Source: Sphingomonas lycopersici
Lineage (GTDB): Bacteria; Pseudomonadota; Alphaproteobacteria; Sphingomonadales; Sphingomonadaceae
Length of the DNA: 64,000 nt
Direction: 5' to 3'
NCBI RefSeq assembly: GCF_026130605.1
Contig: NZ_JANFAU010000016.1
Location: 1-64,000, forward strand
Below are positions 7,467-16,031 of this stretch, piece by piece; positions within the stretch are counted from its first letter, which is position 1, and the number at the start of each line of letters is the position of its first letter. The notes under the pieces are model-generated. The model had not been told where the DNA came from, did no database searches, and saw only the letters and a list, made by a program, of their open reading frames with translations. The position numbers were made by a program, and so were the translations under genes.

Positions 7467-9263
7467 TCACCCCTCGTCGCCCATCCGCAGCGCGGCGATG
7501 AAGGCTTCCTGCGGAATCTGCACCGACCCGTATTCGCGCATCCGCTTCTTACCTTCCTTCTGCTTCTCGAGCAGCTTGCGCTTACGCGTGATATCGCCGC
7601 CATAGCATTTGGCGGTGACGTCCTTGCGCAGCGCGGCGATCGTCTCGCGCGCGATCACCTTGCCGCCGATCGCCGCCTGGATCGGGATCTTGAACAGATG
7701 CCGCGGGATCAGATCCTTGAGCCGCTCGCACATTCCACGCCCACGCGTCTCGGCCGAGGCGCGGTGGACGATCATGCTCAGCGCGTCGACCGGCTCGGCA
7801 TTGACCAGGATCGACATCTTGACAAGGTCCCCCTCGCGATAGCCGATCTGGTGATAGTCGAAGCTGGCATAGCCGCGGCTGATCGACTTCAGGCGGTCGT
7901 AGAAATCGAACACCACTTCGTTGAGCGGCAATTCGTAGCGCAATTGCGCGCGTCCGCCGACATAAGTGAGGTCCTTCTGGATCCCGCGCCGGTCCTGGCA
8001 CAATTTGAGGATCGAGCCGAGATATTCGTCGGGCACGTAGATCGTCGCGTCGATCCACGGCTCGCTGATCGTCTCGATCTTGTTGGGATCGGGCATGTCG
8101 GCCGGGTTGTGCAGCTCGATATGCCCGCCGCCGTGGGTCAGCTCGATCTGATAGACCACACTCGGCGCGGTGGTGATGAGATCGAGGTCGTATTCGCGGG
8201 TCAGCCGCTCCTGGATGATCTCCAGATGCAGCAGCCCGAGGAAGCCGCAGCGGAAACCGAACCCCAAAGCCGCCGAGGTTTCCATCTCGAAGCTGAACGA
8301 GGCGTCGTTGAGCCTGAGCTTGCTGATCGATTCGCGCAATTTCTCGAAGTCGTTGGCGTCGACCGGGAACAGCCCGCAGAACACCACCGGCTGGACTTCC
8401 TTGAACCCCGGCAACGCCTCGGTCGCGGGGCGCTTGGCGTCGGTCAGCGTGTCGCCGACGCGCGCCTGCGCGACATCCTTGATCTGCGCGGTGATGAAGC
8501 CGATCTCGCCCGGGCCGAGATCGGTCAGTTGCTCGATCTTAGGGCGGAAGCAGCCGACGCGATCGACCAGATGCTGCGTCCCCGCCTGCATGAAGGTCAC
8601 CTGCTGCCCCTTGCGCAGCGTGCCGTCGACGACGCGGACGAGGATCACCACCCCGAGATACGGGTCGTACCAGCTATCGACCAGCATCGCCTTCAACGGC
8701 GCGGCGGGATCGCCCTTGGGCGCCGGGATGCGCTCGACCACCGCGTCGAGGATCTCGTCGATCCCGATCCCCGATTTGGCCGAGGCGAGGATCGCGTTGG
8801 AGGCGTCGAGACCGATGATATCCTCGATCTCGTGGCGCACCTTTTCGGGCTCGGCGGCGGGGAGGTCGATCTTGTTGATCACCGGCACGATTTCGTGATC
8901 GTGCTCGATCGACTGATAGACGTTGGCGAGCGTCTGCGCCTCGACCCCCTGCGCCGCATCGACCACCAGCAGCGCGCCCTCGCACGCGGCGAGGCTGCGC
9001 GACACTTCATAAGCGAAATCGACGTGGCCCGGCGTGTCCATCAGGTTGAGGACATGCCCCTTCCACTCGAGGCGCACGGTCTGCGCCTTGATCGTGATGC
9101 CGCGCTCCTTCTCGATCTCCATATTGTCGAGCACCTGCGCGGACATCTCGCGCTCGGAGAGCCCGCCGGTGCGCTGGATCAACCGATCGGCCAGTGTCGA
9201 CTTGCCGTGATCGATGTGCGCGATGATCGAGAAGTTGCGGATACGGTCAAGCGGGGTGGTCAT
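7467..9263 (-). CDS. lepA: Elongation factor 4 (LepA)
   Basis: A 598-residue translational GTPase that back-translocates or remodels stalled ribosomes. G1 AHIDHGKSTLADRL, G2/G3 RGITIKAQT and DTPGHVDF, and G4 NKIDLPAA are in place. The EF4-specific C-terminal domain is complete, with tail RKRKLLEKQKEGKKRM. The ATG at 9263 (MTTPLDRIRNFSIIAHIDHG) gives the family's usual N-terminus; an upstream in-frame ATG would add 19 atypical residues. Confidence 0.97.
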   Translation of the reverse strand: MTTPLDRIRNFSIIAHIDHGKSTLADRLIQRTGGLSEREMSAQVLDNMEIEKERGITIKAQTVRLEWKGHVLNLMDTPGHVDFAYEVSRSLAACEGALLVVDAAQGVEAQTLANVYQSIEHDHEIVPVINKIDLPAAEPEKVRHEIEDIIGLDASNAILASAKSGIGIDEILDAVVERIPAPKGDPAAPLKAMLVDSWYDPYLGVVILVRVVDGTLRKGQQVTFMQAGTQHLVDRVGCFRPKIEQLTDLGPGEIGFITAQIKDVAQARVGDTLTDAKRPATEALPGFKEVQPVVFCGLFPVDANDFEKLRESISKLRLNDASFSFEMETSAALGFGFRCGFLGLLHLEIIQERLTREYDLDLITTAPSVVYQIELTHGGGHIELHNPADMPDPNKIETISEPWIDATIYVPDEYLGSILKLCQDRRGIQKDLTYVGGRAQLRYELPLNEVVFDFYDRLKSISRGYASFDYHQIGYREGDLVKMSILVNAEPVDALSMIVHRASAETRGRGMCERLKDLIPRHLFKIPIQAAIGGKVIARETIAALRKDVTAKCYGGDITRKRKLLEKQKEGKKRMREYGSVQIPQEAFIAALRMGDEG

Positions 9264-9405
9264 GATGACTGCGCCTCTACGGGCTGGCGCAACCTGCGTC
9301 AAAGGCGGCGCTGGCAACACAAGAGGGCTGGTGTTAAGCCTATGGGAACATTACGGGTCGCATGGTTCTGACTCGCGCCGGGAGGCGCTGTACAGGGGGT
9401 TCGAA

Positions 9406-10374
9406 ATGCTGAGGAATTTTGCGTTGGTTGCCGCCGCGTCGGCAATCGCTTTGCTTGCGTCGTCGGCCGATGCGCAAAAGCTTGCCAAGCCGTCCGCCGG
9501 CCAGCGGCTGCAGGACCAGACCGCCAGCGACGTGCCGCATTGCACCCGCAAGCTCGGCACGCTCTCGATCGTCGACGGCGACGATCCCCGGCCGTGGACG
9601 CAATATAGCCTCGCCCCGCCCTCCAAGCTGCTCAAGGTGCTGGTGCAGCGTTCGGGCTGCTTCAACCTCGTCGATCGCGGCAGCGGGCTTCAGGCGGCGC
9701 AGCGCGAGCGTGACATCGGCGCCGATCTCGGCCTGCAGCGCCGCTCGAACGTCGGCCAGGGCCAGATCAAGGCCGCCGATTACGTGCTGGTCGCGGAAAT
9801 CCAGGGCGCCAATTCGAACGTTTCCGGCGGCGGCGGCGGGGCCGGCATCGGCGGGCTGGTCGGCGGCCGCTTCGGCGGACTGCTCGGCGCGATCGGCAGC
9901 AAGAAGATGGAAGCGAACACCATCCTCTCGCTCACCAACGTGCGCACCACCGAGACGATCGCCACCCAGGAGGGCTATGCCGCCAAGAACAACCTGACCT
10001 TCGGCGCGGGCGGCGGCGTCGGGTTCCTCGGCGGCGCGGTCGGCGCGGTCGGTGGCGGCTATGACAATACCGATATCGGCCGGATCGTGACCTTGTCGTT
10101 CATCCAGGCCTATTCGAAGATGGTCACCGGGCTCGGGCTGATCCAGCCGGGGCAGCAAGGCACCGCCGAGGCCGCGCCGGCCAAGACCTTCACCGCGCAG
10201 GCCCCGCTCGCGCTGCGCGCCAGCGCGCTCGCCACCGCGAAGACGATCCGTACCCTGCCCGCGGGCGCGATCGTCTATCCCACCGGCAACAAGAACGGCC
10301 TGTGGTGGGAAGTCGCCGACGAGAACGACAATGTCGGCTGGGTGCTCAACACCAAGCTCGCACCGTCGAAGTAA
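9406..10374 (+). CDS. Secreted CsgG/HfaB-like protein with C-terminal SH3-like domain
   Basis: A 322-residue exported protein. A signal peptide (MLRNFALVAAASAIALLASS, cleavage near ADAQ) is followed by a CsgG-like core: YSLAPPSKLLKVLVQRSGCFNLVDR, RERDIGADLGLQRRSNVGQGQIKAADYVLVAEI, a Gly-rich loop, then ANTILSLTNVRTTETIATQEG. The last ~65 residues (LALRASALATAKTIRTLPAGA to VGWVLNTKLAP) form an SH3-like repeat that may contact peptidoglycan. CsgG and HfaB are outer-membrane secretion pores for curli or holdfast anchors, but there is no lipobox Cys after the signal and no curli genes nearby, so the function is open. The start at 9406 is preceded by GGGGG. Confidence 0.75.
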   Translation: MLRNFALVAAASAIALLASSADAQKLAKPSAGQRLQDQTASDVPHCTRKLGTLSIVDGDDPRPWTQYSLAPPSKLLKVLVQRSGCFNLVDRGSGLQAAQRERDIGADLGLQRRSNVGQGQIKAADYVLVAEIQGANSNVSGGGGGAGIGGLVGGRFGGLLGAIGSKKMEANTILSLTNVRTTETIATQEGYAAKNNLTFGAGGGVGFLGGAVGAVGGGYDNTDIGRIVTLSFIQAYSKMVTGLGLIQPGQQGTAEAAPAKTFTAQAPLALRASALATAKTIRTLPAGAIVYPTGNKNGLWWEVADENDNVGWVLNTKLAPSK

Positions 10375-10385
10375 CACGGCAAACA

Positions 10386-10420
10386 GGCCCGGCGCGTCGA
10401 TCGGCGCGCTGGGCCGTGTT
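10386..10420 (+). terminator. Probable terminator of the CsgG-like gene
   Basis: GGCCCGGCGCG (10386-10396) pairs with CGCGCTGGGCC (10405-10415) in an 11-bp stem with one G-T pair, followed by GTGTTT. It starts 12 bp after the stop codon. Confidence 0.65.
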
Positions 10421-10434
10421 TCTCCGTTAAAGCG

Positions 10435-10456
10435 TCGACAGGCTCAGCCCGAACGG
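10435..10456 (+). repeat. Half REP-like element
   Basis: The string CGACAGGCTCAGCCCGAACGG matches one arm of the longer REP-like elements at 20519-20600, 27478-27510 and 41867-41948. Only one arm is present here, between the CsgG-like gene and the nadR-like gene. Confidence 0.6.
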
Positions 10457-10489
10457 TGGCGAGCTAAACGCAGTTTAATTGAGGTAATC

Positions 10490-11011
10490 TTAGGCCGCAC
10501 GCGCCATCTCGATCGCGGCGAGCGCATTGGCATAGCGCGCCTCGCCTTCGCCGCGCACCATCACCCACGGCACCCCGCGCCGATCGAGCTCCTCGCGCGA
10601 CAGATCGAAGAATCGCCGCCGCGCCTCGGCCGTACCGAACATCCGCGTGCCGTCCTCGACCCACGGCAGGTCGATATCGAACAGTAGATAGAGATCGGCG
10701 GTATTCTCCCATCGCGCGAACCACGGGTCGCGCCGCCCGAACATCATGTCCGCCCATACCGCGCTCATCAGCGCATCGGTGTCGACGATCACCGGCCAGC
10801 GCCCCGCCGCGACCGCCGCGCGGACGCTGAGATCCTGGGTATGCGCGATCATCACCAGATCCGACATGGTGAGATCGATGCCGTAGCGCTCGCAATAGGT
10901 GCGGCCGAATTCGGTGATCACCGGGCTGCCGAAATGCGCCGCGAGCCGGGTCGACATCGTCGACTTGCCGGTGCTTTCCGGGCCGTGGAGACAGATGGTG
11001 CGCAACGTCAT
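10490..11011 (-). CDS. NadR-type ATPase / ribosylnicotinamide kinase-like protein
   Basis: A 173-residue P-loop protein matching the C-terminal kinase domain of NadR. Walker A is HGPESTGKST (residues 9-18), followed by FGSPVITEFGRTYCERYG, VIVDTDALMSAVWADMMFGRRDPWF and LYLLFDIDLPWVEDGTR, the NadR-kinase signatures. The HTH and NMN-adenylyltransferase domains of full NadR are missing. The start codon overlaps the pnuC stop by four bases. The pair suggests uptake of nicotinamide riboside by PnuC and trapping by phosphorylation to NMN. Confidence 0.82.
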   Translation of the reverse strand: MTLRTICLHGPESTGKSTMSTRLAAHFGSPVITEFGRTYCERYGIDLTMSDLVMIAHTQDLSVRAAVAAGRWPVIVDTDALMSAVWADMMFGRRDPWFARWENTADLYLLFDIDLPWVEDGTRMFGTAEARRRFFDLSREELDRRGVPWVMVRGEGEARYANALAAIEMARAA

Positions 11012-11586
11012 GCCGCGAGCGCCGCCACCGGGCGATGCTCGGCGCGCCGCCAGTCGATCAGCCCCCACACCGCCAGCGCCAGATAGATCACGTACAACCC
11101 CGCGAAGAGATAGAGTCCCTTGAGCGCGTACATCGGCACCGAGGCGAGGTCCACCGCGATCCAGATCGCCCAATTCTCGATTCGCCGCCGCGCCATCAGC
11201 ACCTGCCCCGCGACGCTCGCAGCGGCGATCCCGGCGTCCCACCACGGATAGGCCGCATTGGTGAAACGGTGCATCGCCGCGCCCCACAGCAAGGTCGCGA
11301 CCGCCCAGCCGATCGCCCAGCCGGCACGCGCGGCATTGCTCATCCGCTCGACCGCCACCTCCCCGAGCCGGTGCCGCGCGCGCATCCAGTTCGCCCAGCC
11401 GTAAAGATTGGCGGCGACGAAGAAGCCCTGGAGCATCGCGTCGCTGTACAGCCGCGCCTCGAACACCACGACACCGAGCAGCACCACCGACCCGATCGCG
11501 GTGGGAAAGGTCCACACATTGCGCCGCGCGGCGAGCGCGACGCACGCCACCCCCAGCACCGTCGCGATCCATTCGAGCATCGACAT
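11008..11586 (-). CDS. pnuC: Nicotinamide riboside transporter PnuC
   Basis: A 192-residue membrane protein with seven predicted hydrophobic segments. PnuC hallmarks are MLEWIATVLGVACVALAARRNVWTFPTAIGSVVLLG at the start, SDAMLQGFFVAANLYGWANW in the middle, RRRIENWAIWIAVDLASVPMYALKGLYLFAGLYVIYL near the end. PnuC moves nicotinamide riboside by facilitated diffusion, and net uptake needs a kinase, which is the next gene with a 4-bp overlap. The ATG at 11586 is used; a second in-frame ATG follows two codons later. Divergent from the ferredoxin reductase gene. Confidence 0.9.
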   Translation of the reverse strand: MSMLEWIATVLGVACVALAARRNVWTFPTAIGSVVLLGVVVFEARLYSDAMLQGFFVAANLYGWANWMRARHRLGEVAVERMSNAARAGWAIGWAVATLLWGAAMHRFTNAAYPWWDAGIAAASVAGQVLMARRRIENWAIWIAVDLASVPMYALKGLYLFAGLYVIYLALAVWGLIDWRRAEHRPVAALAA

Positions 11587-11658
11587 CGCCGCCGTCGATA
11601 AGCGGCTTGCCCTCCCCCGCCAAGCGGTTAGCTTGGCCGGCCTGAGGAGAAACGCCAT

Positions 11659-12960
11659 ATGCGCCACGTCGCCGTGATCGGGTCCGGCCCCGCCGGTTAC
11701 TATACCGCGGAAGCCTGCCAGAAGGCGTTCGGAGACGAGGTGAGGGTCGACATTATCGATCGCCTTCCCGTACCTTACGGGCTGATCCGCAGCGGCGTGG
11801 CGCCCGATCACCAGTCGATCAAGGCGGTGTCGAAACGCTATGAAGCGACCGCGCTCAGCGACAATGTGCGCTTCGTCGGCAATGTCATGATCGGGCGCGA
11901 CATCTCGATCCCCGAACTGGTCGAACGTTATGACGCGGTGGTGCTGGCGACCGGCGCGCCGCACGATCGCGCGCTCGGCATCCCGGGCGACGACCTGCCG
12001 GGCGTGATCGGGTCGGCGGCATTCGTCGGCTGGTATAACGGCCATCCCGATTTCGCCGATCTCGCGCCGGTGCTCGACGGGCCCGGCGCGGTGATCGTCG
12101 GCGCGGGCAACGTCGCGCTCGATGTCGCGCGCATCCTTGCCAAGACCGGGGACGAATTCGCCGGATCGGATATCGTCGCCGGTGCGCTCGCCGCACTCGG
12201 CGAGCATCGCATCGGGCGAGTGACGATCCTCGCGCGCCGCGGGCCGCACGAGATCGCGATGACCCCGAAGGAATTGGGCGAACTCGGCCACCTCGCGCGC
12301 GCCACCGCGCGGGTCGACCCGGCCGATCTGCCCCCGGTGGAGGCCGATGCCGCGCTCGACCCGGGGCTGCGCAAATCGGTCACCCATTTGCGCGCCTTCG
12401 CCGAAAATACCGCCGACGCGCCGATCACGATCGATTTCGATTTCTTCGCGATGCCGGTCGCGATCGAGGGCGACGGCAAGGTCGAACGCGTGGTGGTGGA
12501 GCGTACCGAGCTCGATTCGACCGGCCGCGCGACCGGCACCGGCGAGACCTACACGATCCCCGCCGGGCTGGTGGTGAGTTGCATCGGCTATCGCACCCCG
12601 CCGCTCGAGGGTGTGCCGTACGACGCGAAGCTCGGCCGATTCGCCAACGAGGAGGGCCGAATCGGTCCCGGCCTTTATGCGGTAGGCTGGGCGCGGCGCG
12701 GCCCGACCGGCACGATCGGCACCAACCGACCCGACGGCTTCATGATCGCCGACCATATCGCCGCCGACACGACGGGCGACAGCGGCAAACAGGGCCGCGC
12801 CGCGCTCGATGCGCTGCTCGCCGCGCGCAAGGTTGATGTCGTCACCTTCCGCGACTGGCAAGGGATCGAGCGCGCCGAAATCGCCAATGCGCGCGCCGGC
12901 GCGCCGCGCGAGAAATTCACCTCGCTCGAGGCGATGCTCGCCGCGCGCGACCCGGCATGA
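11659..12960 (+). CDS. Ferredoxin/adrenodoxin-NADP+ reductase (FprA type)
   Basis: A 433-residue FAD flavoprotein of the adrenodoxin-reductase family that transfers electrons between NADPH and ferredoxin. The FAD motif AVIGSGPAGYYTAEA is at residues 5-19, then YGLIRSGVAPDHQSIK. The NADP motif is VIVGAGNVALDVARIL near residue 148. The C-terminal GWARRGPTGTIGTNRPDG closes over the flavin. It stands alone, divergent from pnuC with 72 bp between. The partner ferredoxin is not in the window. Confidence 0.9.
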   Translation: MRHVAVIGSGPAGYYTAEACQKAFGDEVRVDIIDRLPVPYGLIRSGVAPDHQSIKAVSKRYEATALSDNVRFVGNVMIGRDISIPELVERYDAVVLATGAPHDRALGIPGDDLPGVIGSAAFVGWYNGHPDFADLAPVLDGPGAVIVGAGNVALDVARILAKTGDEFAGSDIVAGALAALGEHRIGRVTILARRGPHEIAMTPKELGELGHLARATARVDPADLPPVEADAALDPGLRKSVTHLRAFAENTADAPITIDFDFFAMPVAIEGDGKVERVVVERTELDSTGRATGTGETYTIPAGLVVSCIGYRTPPLEGVPYDAKLGRFANEEGRIGPGLYAVGWARRGPTGTIGTNRPDGFMIADHIAADTTGDSGKQGRAALDALLAARKVDVVTFRDWQGIERAEIANARAGAPREKFTSLEAMLAARDPA

Positions 12961-12990
12961 ACAGCGCGCTTGCCGAGCGAGAAAGAGCGC

Positions 12991-13019
12991 TTGCGCGGGG
13001 CGAAAGTGCTGGCTATAGG
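12991..13019 (+). promoter_or_regulatory. Promoter of tRNA-Pro
   Basis: TTGCGC (12991-12996) and TATAGG (13014-13019) are separated by 17 bp, a good housekeeping-sigma promoter placed about 55 bp before the tRNA. Confidence 0.65.
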
Positions 13020-13073
13020 CGCGCCTCCAGCGACCGGTAGGCCCCCGAAAACGGCCGACGACCGGTACTCCGT

Positions 13074-13150
13074 CGGGGAGTAGCTCAGCCTGGTAGAGCA
13101 CTGTCTTCGGGAGGCAGGGGCCGGAGGTTCGAATCCTCTCTCCCCGACCA
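13074..13150 (+). tRNA. tRNA-Pro (anticodon CGG)
   Basis: A full cloverleaf: acceptor CGGGGAG pairs with CTCCCCG; D arm GCTC/GAGC; anticodon stem CTGTC/GGCAG around loop TTCGGGA, which places CGG at 34-36 and reads CCG; T arm GGAGG/CCTCT around TTCGAAT. The discriminator A and CCA are encoded. Length 77. Confidence 0.97.
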
Positions 13151-13328
13151 TTTTCCAGCATCGGGACGGAAAGCCGCGGGAACGCCGCCTTTCATGCGCG
13201 CTGCTGCGAGTCGGATGCGCGAAACGCGATCGAGGCGATCGCCGCTGGTCCAGCCAATATCGATGAAGCGTGTGCCCCGTCCGGCGACGGTGACGGCGCA
13301 TTAACCTCCGCTGATTAAAGCGGATGGC

Positions 13329-14576
13329 ATGAAAATCATCCCGGCCCTCGCTCTTGCTGCGCTTATCTCGACCACCGCCGCCTGCGGGGGTTCCGACCCC
13401 GCCGGTTCCGCGGGTACGACCGCGGTCGCCGCGCCAAAAGCGACGCCACCCGGCCAGGACAAGCAAACGTCGACTCCGACGCCGACCCCCACACCGACAC
13501 CGACGCCGACCCCCACGCCAGCACCGACGCCGACACCGGCGCCGTCGACCTCCACCTCCACGACTCCGGTCAGCGCGGCAGAGTGGACGGCGCTATTGAA
13601 GGCGGCGACGCCGGGCAGCACGATCGACCTCGGCAACCGGCCCGTGACGTTCGCGCGCTATCGCGGGTTGGCCAATGTCACGATCCGGGGCGGCGTGTTC
13701 GGCTTCATCACGCTCGATCAATGGCAGAACGTCACTTTCTCCGGCACACGGTTCGAGGCGCGTCCGGAGGACGATCCCAATGCGCCGCTGATCATCGCCT
13801 ATCAGCCCAACGGCCTGCATTTCGACGCGACGACCTTTGTCGGCGCGCTGAACTCGGCCGGGCAGCTCGGCTATGGCTCGATCAGCGTGCGCGCGGGGAA
13901 CAACGTCACCATCGCCCATTCGAGCTTCCACGATATGAACAATTCGCTCGGCTTCATCCGCACCACCAACGTGCAGGTGACCGACAATAGCTTCGCCTAT
14001 ATCCGCGAGGGGATACAGATCGTCGGCGCCACCAATGTCGTCGTGGCGCGCAACACCTTCGGCCCCTACCGCCCGGCGCCGGGCGATCACGCCGACGGCA
14101 TCCAGTTTTTCACCACCGGATTGACGCTGGCCGACGACCACGGCGCGCGCAACGTGTTGATCGAGGACAATCTCTTCGATCCGGGCGAAGGATATCGCGC
14201 GCAGGGTGTTTTCATCGGCGACGAAATCAATCTCGCGGCACAGGGCCGCGGCCATTCGGATATCACCGTCCGCAACAACGCCCTGATCGGTACTGGCTGG
14301 CACGGCATCAGCGCGGGGACGGCGATTCCGAACCTGCTGATCGAGAACAACAAGCTGCTGATCCGGCTCGGTGCGGACGGCGTGACCGATAATTGGATCC
14401 TGGTGAAGGCCGGCGGCGGCATCGTCCGCAACAATTACGCCGGAAGCATCACCCTCGCGCCCGATGTGACGGCGAGCGGCAATACCTCGGTCAAACGCGC
14501 GGCGACCGCGTCGGAGATCACCAATGCGATGACCGTGCTCGCGCAATGGGTTCAGGCCGCGCTGGCCGCGCTGTAA
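13329..14576 (+). CDS. Right-handed parallel beta-helix lipoprotein with Thr-Pro linker
   Basis: A 415-residue surface or periplasmic protein. The N-terminus (MKIIPALALAALISTTAAC) is a signal peptide ending in a lipobox-like Cys near residue 19, then a low-complexity linker of Thr-Pro repeats (about residues 48-75). The body from residue ~95 has short beta-coil repeats such as NVTIRGGVFGF, NVTIAHSSFHDMNN, NVQVTDNSFAYI and NVVVARNTFGPY, typical of pectate-lyase-like and right-handed parallel beta-helix domains. This fold often binds or cleaves polysaccharide, but no catalytic set can be assigned. It lies alone between tRNA-Pro and hmgA. Confidence 0.75.
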   Translation: MKIIPALALAALISTTAACGGSDPAGSAGTTAVAAPKATPPGQDKQTSTPTPTPTPTPTPTPTPAPTPTPAPSTSTSTTPVSAAEWTALLKAATPGSTIDLGNRPVTFARYRGLANVTIRGGVFGFITLDQWQNVTFSGTRFEARPEDDPNAPLIIAYQPNGLHFDATTFVGALNSAGQLGYGSISVRAGNNVTIAHSSFHDMNNSLGFIRTTNVQVTDNSFAYIREGIQIVGATNVVVARNTFGPYRPAPGDHADGIQFFTTGLTLADDHGARNVLIEDNLFDPGEGYRAQGVFIGDEINLAAQGRGHSDITVRNNALIGTGWHGISAGTAIPNLLIENNKLLIRLGADGVTDNWILVKAGGGIVRNNYAGSITLAPDVTASGNTSVKRAATASEITNAMTVLAQWVQAALAAL

Positions 14577-14643
14577 CCGCATCGGTTCGGCGCGCGCCGG
14601 CATCGGCTGGTGGGCGCCGAGCGCGGGCTGAGCCTATCACCGA

Positions 14644-14673
14644 TTGACACCACCCCTGCCCGCTCGATATAGT
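14644..14673 (+). promoter_or_regulatory. Promoter of hmgA-maiA
   Basis: TTGACA at 14644-14649 and TATAGT at 14668-14673 are 18 bp apart, close to the sigma-70 consensus. Transcription should start near 14680, leaving a leader of about 25 nt before the GTG at 14706. Confidence 0.8.
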
Positions 14674-14690
14674 ATCAATTGCAACTATAT
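14667..14690. promoter_or_regulatory. 24-bp palindromic operator over the hmgA -10 and start site
   Basis: ATATAGT and ACTATAT form perfect 7-bp arms around a 10-bp centre that itself contains CAATTG; 20 of the 24 positions are symmetric. The site covers the -10 box and the likely transcription start, the usual place for a repressor of the MarR or similar family. No regulator gene is adjacent, so the protein is unknown. Confidence 0.75.
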
Positions 14691-14705
14691 GGAGCGCTCG
14701 GCGCC

Positions 14706-16031
14706 GTGGACGACGCACATTCTCCGGGCCGGACCGATGCGGCCGGCGGCTATCTCCCCGGCTTCGGCAACCACGTATCGACCGAGGCGGTCGCGGGTGC
14801 GCTGCCGATCGGGCGGAATTCGCCGCAGCGCGTGCCCTTCGGCCTCTATGCCGAGCAACTCTCCGGCACCGCCTTCACCGCGCCGCGTCACGACAATCGT
14901 CGCTCGTGGCTCTATCGCCTGCGCCCGTCGGCCAACCATGCCGCCTATCGCCGCTATTCCGGCGGCGCCGCGTTGCGCAGCGCGCCGTTCGACGAGGTTG
15001 CGCTCTCGCCCAACCGGCTGCGCTGGGATCCGCTGCCGATCCCGCCAGCGCCGACGGATTTCGTCGACGGCCTCGTCACTTACGGCGGCAACGGCGATGT
15101 CGGCGCGGCGATCGGGGTCGGCATCCATCTGTATGCCGCCAATCGCTCGATGGAGCGCCGCGCGTTTTTCTCGGCCGATGGCGAATTGCTGATCGTCCCC
15201 CAGCAGGGGCGGCTGTCGATCGTTACCGAGCTGGGGCTGATCGAGATCGAGCCGCAACAGATCGCGCTGATGCCGCGTGGGGTGCGCTTCCGCGTCGCGA
15301 TCGAGGGGCCGAGCCGCGGCTATGTCTGCGAGAATTACGGCGCGGCATTCAGGCTGCCCGATCTCGGCCCGATCGGCGCCAACGGCCTCGCCAACCCGCG
15401 CGATTTCGAAACCCCGCGCGCGCATTTCGAGGATCGCGACGAGCCGACCGAGCTGATCCAGAAATTCCAGGGCGGGCTGTGGACGACGACGCTCGATCAT
15501 TCGCCGTTCGACGTGGTGGCGTGGCACGGCAATCTCGCACCATGCCGCTACGATCTGCGGCGGTTCAATACGATCAACACCGTCAGCTTCGATCATCCCG
15601 ATCCGTCGATCTTCACCGTGCTGACCAGCCCGAGCGACACCCCGGGCACCGCCAATTGCGATTTCGTGATCTTCCCGCCGCGCTGGATGGTGGCGGAGGG
15701 CACGTTCCGTCCGCCGTGGTTCCACCGCAACGTGATGAGCGAGTTCATGGGGCTGGTCCACGGCGCCTATGACGCGAAGGAGGGCGGCGGCTTCGCCCCC
15801 GGCGGCGCCTCGCTGCACAACCAGATGAGCGCGCACGGCCCCGATCGCGCGACCTATGAGAAAGCGATCGCCGCCGATCTCGCCCCGCACAAGATCGACG
15901 ATACGATGGCCTTCATGTTCGAGACGCGCCACGTCATCCGCCCGACCCGCTGGGCCGACGAAGCGCAGACCCGCCAGCGCGACTACGACCAGGTGTGGGA
16001 CGCTTTCGCCAAGGCGGAGCTGCCGCGATGA
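14706..16031 (+). CDS. hmgA: Homogentisate 1,2-dioxygenase
   Basis: A 441-residue non-heme iron dioxygenase that opens the ring of homogentisate to maleylacetoacetate in tyrosine/phenylalanine breakdown. Family signatures are YLPGFGNHVSTEAVAGALPIGRNSPQ at the start, LMPRGVRFRVAI in the cupin half and WFHRNVMSEFMGLVHGAYDAK, which holds the iron-binding His and Glu, with a downstream SAHGPD loop. The GTG at 14706 is chosen over the TTG at 14679 because the TTG lies on the predicted transcription start and inside the operator; GGAG lies 11 bases before the GTG. Coupled to maiA by a 4-bp overlap. Confidence 0.95.
   Translation: MDDAHSPGRTDAAGGYLPGFGNHVSTEAVAGALPIGRNSPQRVPFGLYAEQLSGTAFTAPRHDNRRSWLYRLRPSANHAAYRRYSGGAALRSAPFDEVALSPNRLRWDPLPIPPAPTDFVDGLVTYGGNGDVGAAIGVGIHLYAANRSMERRAFFSADGELLIVPQQGRLSIVTELGLIEIEPQQIALMPRGVRFRVAIEGPSRGYVCENYGAAFRLPDLGPIGANGLANPRDFETPRAHFEDRDEPTELIQKFQGGLWTTTLDHSPFDVVAWHGNLAPCRYDLRRFNTINTVSFDHPDPSIFTVLTSPSDTPGTANCDFVIFPPRWMVAEGTFRPPWFHRNVMSEFMGLVHGAYDAKEGGGFAPGGASLHNQMSAHGPDRATYEKAIAADLAPHKIDDTMAFMFETRHVIRPTRWADEAQTRQRDYDQVWDAFAKAELPR

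Noticed and set aside
7452..9371. A 639-codon plus-strand open frame over lepA, and similar long antisense frames over mutL (27289-29310), the amidohydrolase (42354-44186) and the MFS/SDR region (54823-56640)
   Set aside because: All have Arg/His/Gln-rich shadow composition and lie opposite well-supported genes.
9406..10374. Curli or holdfast secretion system based on the CsgG-like protein
   Set aside because: No curli subunits or Hfa genes nearby and no lipoprotein Cys after the signal peptide.
13074..13150. tRNA-Pro and tRNA-Lys as integration sites for a mobile element
   Set aside because: No integrase, no repeat of the tRNA 3' end and ordinary neighbours on both sides.
11587..13161. A 717-codon minus-strand open frame running from pnuC through the ferredoxin reductase gene and tRNA-Pro
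   Set aside because: Only the pnuC end has any known similarity; the rest is antisense to a clear gene and a tRNA, an effect of high GC content.
13480..13555. Tandem repeat resembling a short direct-repeat array
   Set aside because: It encodes the Thr-Pro linker of the beta-helix lipoprotein and has no spacers, so it is not a CRISPR array.
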